38,513 nucleotides of DNA, taken from positions 1 to 38,513 of the forward strand of contig NZ_JAGGOY010000087.1 in the NCBI RefSeq assembly GCF_018614095.1, given 5' to 3'. Below, in pieces: positions 23,477 through 29,742 of the stretch (within the stretch, counting starts at the first letter, position 1; each line of letters opens with the position of its first letter). The stretch comes from Streptomyces sp. ISL-87. Its GTDB lineage: Bacteria > Actinomycetota > Actinomycetes > Streptomycetales > Streptomycetaceae. A program made the translations under genes and the position numbers. The notes under the pieces are model-generated. The model was given only the letters and a program-made list of their open reading frames with translations. It did not search any database and had not been told where the DNA came from.

Positions 23477-24649
23477 ATGGGCCTCCTCACGACCGCCGCC
23501 TTCGTCTCCCTCGCCGCCTGGCTCTGGCTGACCCTCGCCCAGGGCATGTTCTGGCGCACCGACGTCCGCCTCCCCCCGCGCACCGCCCCGGCCCACTGGC
23601 CCTCCGTCGCCATCGTCGTCCCGGCCAGGGACGAGGCCGAGGTGCTGCCCCGTAGCCTGCCGTCCCTCATCGCCCAGGACTATCCCGGCGAGGCCGAAGT
23701 CATCCTGGTCGACGACGGCAGTCGCGACGGCACCGCCGCCCTCGCCCTCCGCCTCGCCCGCGAGCACCCCGGGCTCCCCCTCACCGTGGTCTCCCCCGGC
23801 GACCCCGAACCCGGCTGGACCGGCAAGCTCTGGGCCCTGCGTCACGGCATCGCGCTCGCCCGCACCGCGCACGCGACCGAGCCGGACTTCCTCCTCCTCA
23901 CCGACGCCGACATCGCACACGAGCCCGACAGCCTCCGCGAACTGGTCTGCGCCGCGACCACCGCCGGCCTCGACCTCGTCTCGCTGATGGCCCGCCTCCG
24001 CGTCGCGAGCATGTGGGAGCGGCTCGTCGTGCCCGCTTTCGTGTACTTCTTCGCCCAGTTGTACCCCTTCCGCCGGATCAACCGCCCCACCGGCCGGACC
24101 GCCGCGGCCGCCGGCGGCTGCGTCCTGCTGCGCACCGAGGCCGCCGTACGGGCCGGGGTGCCGGAATCGATCCGACAGGCCGTCATCGACGACGTCTCCC
24201 TCGCCCGCGCGGTCCAGCGCTCCGGCGGCCGGATCTGGCTCGGGCTGGCCGAGCGGGTGGACAGCGTCCGCCCGTACCCCGCCCTCAAGGACCTGTGGCG
24301 GATGGTTTCGCGCAGCGCGTACGCCCAACTGCGCCACCAGCCGCTCCTACTGGCCGGGACGGTCGCCGGCCTAGTCCTCGTCTACCTCGTGCCCCCGGCG
24401 GCCCTCTTCGCGGGCCTCGCCACCGGCCGGCCCGCCGCCGCCTGGGCCGGGGGCCTGGCCTGGCTGCTGATGGCCGGCACCTACCTGCCGATGCTGCGCT
24501 ACTACCGGCAGCCGGCCGCCCTCGCACCGCTCTTGCCGTTCACCGCGCTGCTCTATCTCCTGATGACCGTCGACTCCGCCGTCCTCCACTACCGCGGCCG
24601 CGGTGCCGCCTGGAAGGGCCGTACCTATGCCCGCCCGAGCGACGCCTGA
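23477..24649 (+). CDS. hpnB: HpnB-like hopene-associated glycosyltransferase
   Basis: 390 residues. An N-terminal helix (2-22) precedes a GT-A family 2 domain: VVPARDEAEVLPRSLPSLIA, DDGSRDGTA, GWTGKLWALRHG, and the nucleotide-sugar DxD-type site LLTDADI at 140-146. It continues with the HpnB-typical AAAGGCVLLR and IDDVSLARA, and ends with two to three membrane helices and GRGAAWKGRTY. I recognise this pattern from hopanoid loci, where HpnB is associated with hopene side-chain metabolism though its exact reaction is unclear. The usual partners (hpnC-hpnH, squalene-hopene cyclase) are absent, so it is orphaned. The ATG at 23477 is the first in-frame start adjoining the family N-terminus. Confidence 0.85.
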   Translation: MGLLTTAAFVSLAAWLWLTLAQGMFWRTDVRLPPRTAPAHWPSVAIVVPARDEAEVLPRSLPSLIAQDYPGEAEVILVDDGSRDGTAALALRLAREHPGLPLTVVSPGDPEPGWTGKLWALRHGIALARTAHATEPDFLLLTDADIAHEPDSLRELVCAATTAGLDLVSLMARLRVASMWERLVVPAFVYFFAQLYPFRRINRPTGRTAAAAGGCVLLRTEAAVRAGVPESIRQAVIDDVSLARAVQRSGGRIWLGLAERVDSVRPYPALKDLWRMVSRSAYAQLRHQPLLLAGTVAGLVLVYLVPPAALFAGLATGRPAAAWAGGLAWLLMAGTYLPMLRYYRQPAALAPLLPFTALLYLLMTVDSAVLHYRGRGAAWKGRTYARPSDA

Positions 24650-24737
24650 AACGGCCGAAGCACTTCTGAAGCGACGTCATCCGAGGTCACCGGATTGTGA
24701 CGCTCCGTCAACAGCAAGTCGGTGCAACACACACCCG

Positions 24738-24800
24738 GTGAGTACGAGCACTGACAAGATGGGACGGAAGTGGCGAATCGTGCAGGTGAACGCCAAGTGA
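24738..24800 (+). CDS. Candidate 20-residue micro-ORF before a hairpin
   Basis: GTG at 24738 (or ATG at 24759) to TGA at 24798 reads VSTSTDKMGRKWRIVQVNAK, a basic peptide unlike random high-GC translation. A strong hairpin follows 9 bases later. No good ribosome site precedes it. It could be a leader peptide, a small protein or chance. A TGACG-CTC-CGTCA dyad lies upstream at 24698-24710. Confidence 0.3.
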   Translation: MSTSTDKMGRKWRIVQVNAK

Positions 24801-24809
24801 AAGCTGTGG

Positions 24810-24837
24810 CCCTGACCTGCGAATATGCAGGTCAGGG
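24810..24837 (+). terminator. Strong stem-loop between hpnB and the DUF6643-like gene
   Basis: CCCTGACCTGC (24810-24820) pairs perfectly with 24827-24837 around loop GAATAT, an 11-bp stem followed by GGG. It probably ends transcripts from hpnB or from the micro-ORF. Confidence 0.8.
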
Positions 24838-24859
24838 GGGTGTTGACGACACCTCGCTA

Positions 24860-24888
24860 TGGACCCCGTGAAGTCGTGGGCTTAACTT
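24860..24888 (+). promoter_or_regulatory. Predicted promoter giving a leaderless transcript
   Basis: -35 TGGACC (24860-24865), 17-base spacer, -10 TAACTT (24883-24888). The start would fall at about 24,895-24,896, the A of the ATG. No ribosome site is seen in front of that ATG, which fits leaderless translation. Confidence 0.5.
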
Positions 24889-24895
24889 AGGTCCC

Positions 24896-25399
24896 ATGAC
24901 CTCCCCCCGCTCCACTTATGGCGGCGGTTACTACTCCGCGCCCTCCTTCCCGGACACCCCCATCTACGACTCCCTCGTCGCAGAACGGGGCACTCCGCAG
25001 ATCGCCCCGATCCGCGTCCCGGCCGCCTACGACTCCCCGAGTTCCGGTTACTCGAGCGGTGGGTACCTCCCGGCTCTCGCGTCCGCGCTTCCCGCGCTGC
25101 CGGCCGCGCTGCCCCCGGCCATGCCGCAGCAGCAGGCCCCGGCGTACGGGTACCCGTACCAGCAGCAGTCGGCGCCTCAGCCGATGCCGCTCCAGCACGC
25201 GCCCGCGCCGTACATCCCGCAGCAACAGCAGCTCGCCGCCCGCCCCGGGTACGCGCAGCAGCCGCAGCAGCCCCGTCCGGTCGCCGCGGGCACCGGGTAC
25301 GAGGCCATGCGCCCGGCGGCGCCGCGCCCGATGCAGGCTCCCGCGCAGGCCTCGTACGAGGACCCGTACGGCCGCCCCTACCAGGGGCGCGGCTACTGA
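24896..25399 (+). CDS. DUF6643-like Tyr/Pro/Gln-rich low-complexity protein
   Basis: 167 residues. The N-terminal third (TYGGGYYSAPSFPDTPIYD, VAERGTPQIAPIRVP) looks conserved and resembles DUF6643, a Streptomyces family of unknown role. The rest is a Pro/Gln/Ala/Tyr-rich disordered tail (about 55-167) with PQQQ runs and RPYQGRGY at the end. No signal peptide or membrane helix. The composition is like that of condensate-forming or scaffold proteins, but nothing proves this. The gene probably has a leaderless mRNA. The next gene follows after 68 bases on the same strand. Confidence 0.7.
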   Translation: MTSPRSTYGGGYYSAPSFPDTPIYDSLVAERGTPQIAPIRVPAAYDSPSSGYSSGGYLPALASALPALPAALPPAMPQQQAPAYGYPYQQQSAPQPMPLQHAPAPYIPQQQQLAARPGYAQQPQQPRPVAAGTGYEAMRPAAPRPMQAPAQASYEDPYGRPYQGRGY

Positions 25400-25467
25400 C
25401 CCGGGGCTGCTGACCCCGGGCTGAAACTCCCTGGGGACACGCCGAGGGCGGCTGGCAAAATGCCCTC

Positions 25468-26292
25468 ATGGCGAACATGTATGTCCAGGCCCTCCACGTC
25501 CATCCCGTCAAGTCGGTAGCGGGGACTGCTCCCGACGAGGTGGCCGTGGAGCCCTGGGGACTGTCCGGGGACCGGCGGTGGGCGGTGGTCGACGCCGAGG
25601 GCACGGTCATCACCCAACGCCAGCAGGCGCGGCTGGCCTTGGCCACGGCCCGGCCGCTGGACGGCGGTGGGTTCGCCCTGTCGGCACCCGGCATGGCGGA
25701 GCTGGTCGTGGAGGTGCCCGAGCCGGGGCCGCTGGAGCCGGTCGTACTGTTCGGGAAGAAGATCGAGACCGTGTTCGCGGCGCGCGCCGCGGCCGATTGG
25801 TTCACCGCGTATCTCGGGGTCCCGGCGCGGCTGGTGTACCTGGACGACCCGGCCGTACGGCGGCCCGTGGATCCGGACTACGCGCTGCCGGGCGAGACCG
25901 TGAGCCTGGCCGACGGATATCCGCTGCTGCTCACCACCCTCGCGTCGCTGGACGCGCTCAACGCGCTGATCGCGCAGGGGGACCATCCCGAGGAGGGTCC
26001 GCTGCCGATGAACCGTTTCCGCCCGAGCGTGGTGGTCTCGGGGGCCGAGGCGTGGGCCGAGGACGGCTGGCGCCGCATCGCGATCGGCGATGCGGTCTTC
26101 CGCGGTGTGCGCGAGTGCGGGCGGTGCATCGTCACCACCACCGACCAGGCGACGGCGGAGCGCGGCAAGGAGCCGCTGAAGACCCTGGCCCGGCACCGGC
26201 GCATCGGCAAGTCGCTGGCCTTCGGGCGGCAGCTGGTGCCGGTGCGGCTGGGCACGGTGCGCGTGGGGGACGAGGTCCGCGTCTTGGAGTGA
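25468..26292 (+). CDS. MOSC-domain protein of the mARC type
   Basis: 274 residues with an N-terminal MOSC_N beta-barrel (1-110: ALHVHPVKSVAG, GLSGDRRWAVVD) and a C-terminal MOSC domain (about 115-274: NRFRPSVVV at 182-190, VRECGRCIVTTTD at 214-226). Cys220 corresponds to the molybdenum-ligand Cys of mitochondrial amidoxime-reducing components. There is no 2Fe-2S domain as in YcbX, so an external electron donor is needed. The family reduces N-hydroxylated compounds using a Mo cofactor. No Mo-cofactor genes are nearby. Confidence 0.88.
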   Translation: MANMYVQALHVHPVKSVAGTAPDEVAVEPWGLSGDRRWAVVDAEGTVITQRQQARLALATARPLDGGGFALSAPGMAELVVEVPEPGPLEPVVLFGKKIETVFAARAAADWFTAYLGVPARLVYLDDPAVRRPVDPDYALPGETVSLADGYPLLLTTLASLDALNALIAQGDHPEEGPLPMNRFRPSVVVSGAEAWAEDGWRRIAIGDAVFRGVRECGRCIVTTTDQATAERGKEPLKTLARHRRIGKSLAFGRQLVPVRLGTVRVGDEVRVLE

Positions 26293-26553
26293 CAGGTCTG
26301 CGGCGAGGCGCGGCACCCACCCGGAATGACACCTTCGGGGGGCTCCGGGCGCCGACCGGAACCAACGTGCGCCACGGCGCCGTTGGATCATTCGAGACGT
26401 GTGAGCACTCACGTGAAATCTCACGGGGAGACGGTGCGGGGGAACGTGCACCGGATCGGGTGACACATGTCTCGCGCGTCCCGGAATGCGCGTCCACGGG
26501 GCTTGCGGGAGGCTTGGACGCGCAGACAGGCGGAGGCAAGGGGGTGCCGGACC

Positions 26554-27165
26554 GTGCGGACAGCAATGGGTGTGTGGCGTTGGCGGCGCAATCCGCTGCG
26601 CCGGCCGACCGATCTCTTCGAGGCATGGGTGGCGTTCGCCGCGCTGGCGTGCGTCCTGCTGGTGGCTCCGGCCATCGGCTGTGTCGCGGGCCGGCAGGTC
26701 GATGTGACCCTCCAGCGGGCGGTGCGTGAGCAGCGGCAGGAGCGTCATCTCGTTCCGGCGGTGGTGGTCCGGCCGGCTCAGGAACCACCCGCGGGGGCGT
26801 CCGCCGAGCCGTCGGCGCAGCGGCAGGCCCCGCAGCGGACGCAGATCGTGGCGACTTGGACCGGGCCCGACGGCAGCAGCCACCAGGGCACGGTGCCGGC
26901 CGCGGAGGAACCGCCGCGCACCGGCGACCGGTTCCGGATATGGACCGACACCCGGGGCCGCCTGGTGGGGCAACCGCTCGACCCGGCGGCCGCCTCGATA
27001 CACGCGGCCATGGTGGGCCTGGCCGCCGCCCTCGGCGCGGCCGCGCTGGCGGAGACGGTCCGGCGGATGGTCGTACGCAGGCTCATGCATTGGCGGTACA
27101 TACGTCTGGACCGCGCGTGGGCGGCGGCCGGACCCGACTGGGGCCGGGCGGGCGCGGGCAGCTGA
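26554..27165 (+). CDS. Rv1733c-like two-helix membrane protein
   Basis: 203 residues from the GTG at 26554 with AAGGGGG upstream; the longer in-frame ATG at 26467 gives an Arg-rich non-family extension. A basic start (VWRWRRNPLRRPTD) precedes helix 1 (about 23-44), then an outer domain of about 110 residues (RTQIVATWTGPDGSSHQG, RTGDRFRIWTD) and helix 2 (about 155-175), with a cytosolic RRLMHWRYIRLDRAW tail. This pattern fits the Rv1733c family, known in mycobacteria as a dormancy-regulon antigen and of unknown function in Streptomyces. The 261-base gap upstream shows GTGAG-CA-CTCAC at 26401 but no clear promoter. Confidence 0.8.
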   Translation: MRTAMGVWRWRRNPLRRPTDLFEAWVAFAALACVLLVAPAIGCVAGRQVDVTLQRAVREQRQERHLVPAVVVRPAQEPPAGASAEPSAQRQAPQRTQIVATWTGPDGSSHQGTVPAAEEPPRTGDRFRIWTDTRGRLVGQPLDPAAASIHAAMVGLAAALGAAALAETVRRMVVRRLMHWRYIRLDRAWAAAGPDWGRAGAGS

Positions 27166-27173
27166 CCTGGCAA

Positions 27174-27202
27174 CTCACCGGCTCCACGCGCGCTACGGTG
27201 AG
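27174..27202 (+). other. Stem-loop after the Rv1733c-like gene
   Basis: CTCACCG (27174-27180) pairs with CGGTGAG (27196-27202) around a 15-base loop, beginning 8 bases after the stop codon. It may be a weak terminator or an operator for the beta-helix gene 84 bases further on. Confidence 0.35.
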
Positions 27203-27285
27203 GGCCGGTCCAGTCGCTTCAGCCACATCGGGCGGCTTCCGTCGCTTCGACAGCACGAGAACGAGGGTGGGGGCACGACAGCACC

Positions 27286-29742
27286 ATGGCTCAGGGCACG
27301 GTCCAGGTGACGCACGGCGGGGCTTCCCGGTGGCGGCGCCGCTCCGGTGAGTATCCGACGCTGACCGCCGCGCTCGCCGTCGCGGGCGACGGGGACGTGC
27401 TGTCGATCGCCCCCGGCACCTACCGGGAGAACCTGGTGCTGGACCGTGCCGTCACCCTCCGCGGGCCCGAGGGCTCGGTGGGGTCTGTGCGGATCGCCCC
27501 GCTCGACGGGGTCGCACTGACCGTCCGCGCCTCGGCCGTCGTCCAGGACCTGCACCTCGAGGGCCAGGACCGGGCGGCGCCCGCCGTGCTCGTCGAGGAC
27601 GGCGCCCCCGAGCTCACCGACCTCCGGGTGAGTACCCGCTCGGCGGCCGGCATCGAGGTGCGCGGCGGGGCCCGGCCCCTGGTGCGGCGGTGCACGGTGG
27701 AGAATCCGACCGGGGTCGGGATCGCCGTACTGGACGGCGGCGGCGGGGTCTTCGAGGAGTGCGAGGTCGTGGCCGCCGGGCAGACCGGGGTCTCGGTGCG
27801 CGGCGGCGGCCACCCGCGCCTTGAGCGCTGCCGGATCCACCACGCCACCGGCGCGGGAATCGGCGTCACCGGCGAGGGCTCGGGCCTGGAGGCGCTGGGC
27901 TGCGAGGTGTACGAGATCAGGGGGGCCGGTGTGCAGATCGCCGCGCGCGCCGCGGCCAGGCTGACGGACTGCTCGGTGCACCGCACCTCTGCCGACGGCG
28001 TCACCCTCGACACGGACGCGGTGCTCACCCTCGCGGGCTGCGACATCCACGACATCCCGGAGAACGCGGTGGATCTGCGTTCCCGTTCGGTGCTCACGCT
28101 GAGCCGCACCACCGTCCGCCGGTTCGGCCGCAACGGCCTGTCGGTGTGGGACCCGGGCACCCGGGTCGATGCCGATTCCTGCGAGATCCACGACAGTACG
28201 GGCGACTATCCGGCGGTGTGGATCAGCGACGGGGCCACCGCCTCGCTGGACTCCTGCCGGGTGCACGATGTGCCGGACGCGGTCTTCGTGCTGGACCGGG
28301 GCTCGCGCGCCGATGTGGTCGACAGCGATCTGTCCCAAGTGCGGAACACGGCCGTCTCGGTGAGCGACGGGGCCACCGCCCAGCTGGACGACTGCCGCAT
28401 CCGGGAGGCGGCGACCGGGGCCTGGTTCCGCGACCACGGCAGCGGCGGCACCCTCGCCAACTGCACCATCGACTCGGTGCAGACGGGCGTGATCGTCACC
28501 AAGGGCGCCGATCCCACCCTGGAACGGTGCACGGTCAGTTCCCCCGCCGAGGCCGGGTTCTACGTGTCGGCAGGCGGCCGCGGCACCTTCACGGCGTGCC
28601 GGGTGACAGGCAGCTCCGGCTTCGGCTTCCACGTCCTCGACGGCTGCCGCACCACGCTGACCCGCTGTCACACCGAGCGTTGTGCGCGCGGGGGCTACGA
28701 GTTCGCCGAGGACGGGCCGCTCGCCGAGGAGTGCACCAGCGACGCGTCGGGGCCGCGGCTCGCCGCCCAGTCGGCCTCGGGCGGCGGGCTCGCCGGTGAG
28801 CGCGCGGGGATCCGTACGGTCACCGCCGCGCAGAGCCCCGTACCGCAGGCGGCGGAAGTGCCCGCGCCGCGGCCCGCGGACCGGCCGGGCCCGGCGTCGC
28901 CCACGCCCAGCCGGCGCTCCGGAGAAGTACTGGGGCAGCTCGACGCGCTCGTCGGGCTGGACAGCGTCAAACGCGAGGTCCGCGCGCTCACCGACATGAT
29001 CGAGGTGGGCAGGCGGCGGCAGCAGGCGGGACTCAAGGCAGCCTCGGTGCGACGGCATCTGGTCTTCACCGGCTCCCCCGGCACCGGCAAGACCACCGTG
29101 GCCCGGCTGTACGGGGAGATCCTCGCCTCGCTGGGGGTCCTGGAGCGCGGCCACCTGGTGGAGGTCTCCCGGGTGGACCTGGTCGGCGAGCACATCGGCT
29201 CCACGGCGATCCGTACGCAGGAGGCCTTCGACCGGGCGCGCGGCGGGGTGCTGTTCATCGACGAGGCGTACGCCCTGGCGCCCGAGGACTCGGGCAGGGA
29301 CTTCGGGCGGGAGGCGATCGACACCCTGGTGAAGCTGATGGAGGACCACCGGGACGCGGTGGTCGTGATCGTCGCCGGGTACACGGCGGAGATGGACCGG
29401 TTCCTGACCGTCAACCCGGGGGTGGCCTCGCGGTTCTCCCGGACCATCACCTTCGGCGACTACGGCCCCGGGGAACTGCTGCGGATCGTGGAGCAGCAGG
29501 CGGAGGAGCACGAGTACCGGCTGGGCGAGGGTGCGCCCGAGGCGCTGCTGACGTACTTCACGGAGCTGCCCAAGGGCCCGGCCTTCGGCAACGGCCGGAC
29601 CGCGCGCCAGACCTTCGAGTCGATGGTCGAGCGGCACGCGGGGCGGGTGGCCCAGCTGTCGGAGCCGAGCACGGACGAGCTCACCCTGCTGTTCCCGGCG
29701 GATTTGCCGCTGCTGTCGGATCCCCCCGGCGCCGGTCGCTGA
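27286..29742 (+). CDS. Right-handed beta-helix protein fused to an EccA/CbbX-like AAA+ ATPase
   Basis: 818 residues. Residues about 20-485 form a right-handed parallel beta-helix of PbH1-type rungs with a period of about 23 residues, many rungs starting with a Cys (RCTVEN, ECEVVA, RCRIHH, GCEVYE, DCSVHR, GCDIHD, SCEIHD, SCRVHD, DCRIRE, NCTIDS, RCTVSS, ACRVTG). A Pro/Ala linker (about 500-540) leads to an AAA+ domain: LVGLDSVKREV, Walker A GSPGTGKT (596-603), Walker B VLFIDEAY with Asp659/Glu660, and SRFSR. The AAA part belongs with CbbX, SpoVK and the type VII secretion protein EccA. No signal peptide, so it is cytosolic. The helix probably binds a partner that the ATPase remodels; the partner is unknown. 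The gene overlaps the convergent hydrolase gene by 62 bases. Confidence 0.88.
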   Translation: MAQGTVQVTHGGASRWRRRSGEYPTLTAALAVAGDGDVLSIAPGTYRENLVLDRAVTLRGPEGSVGSVRIAPLDGVALTVRASAVVQDLHLEGQDRAAPAVLVEDGAPELTDLRVSTRSAAGIEVRGGARPLVRRCTVENPTGVGIAVLDGGGGVFEECEVVAAGQTGVSVRGGGHPRLERCRIHHATGAGIGVTGEGSGLEALGCEVYEIRGAGVQIAARAAARLTDCSVHRTSADGVTLDTDAVLTLAGCDIHDIPENAVDLRSRSVLTLSRTTVRRFGRNGLSVWDPGTRVDADSCEIHDSTGDYPAVWISDGATASLDSCRVHDVPDAVFVLDRGSRADVVDSDLSQVRNTAVSVSDGATAQLDDCRIREAATGAWFRDHGSGGTLANCTIDSVQTGVIVTKGADPTLERCTVSSPAEAGFYVSAGGRGTFTACRVTGSSGFGFHVLDGCRTTLTRCHTERCARGGYEFAEDGPLAEECTSDASGPRLAAQSASGGGLAGERAGIRTVTAAQSPVPQAAEVPAPRPADRPGPASPTPSRRSGEVLGQLDALVGLDSVKREVRALTDMIEVGRRRQQAGLKAASVRRHLVFTGSPGTGKTTVARLYGEILASLGVLERGHLVEVSRVDLVGEHIGSTAIRTQEAFDRARGGVLFIDEAYALAPEDSGRDFGREAIDTLVKLMEDHRDAVVVIVAGYTAEMDRFLTVNPGVASRFSRTITFGDYGPGELLRIVEQQAEEHEYRLGEGAPEALLTYFTELPKGPAFGNGRTARQTFESMVERHAGRVAQLSEPSTDELTLLFPADLPLLSDPPGAGR

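Noticed and set aside
24603..24800. A 65-codon frame starting inside the end of hpnB
   Set aside because: Its first part overlaps the HpnB C-terminus in another frame and is not protein-like; only the last 20 codons look coding and are listed separately.
26401..26418. Second parS-like site near CACGTGAAA
   Set aside because: Only the right half matches the ParB box; the left half differs at almost every base. The nearby GTGAG-CA-CTCAC dyad is short and has no clear role.
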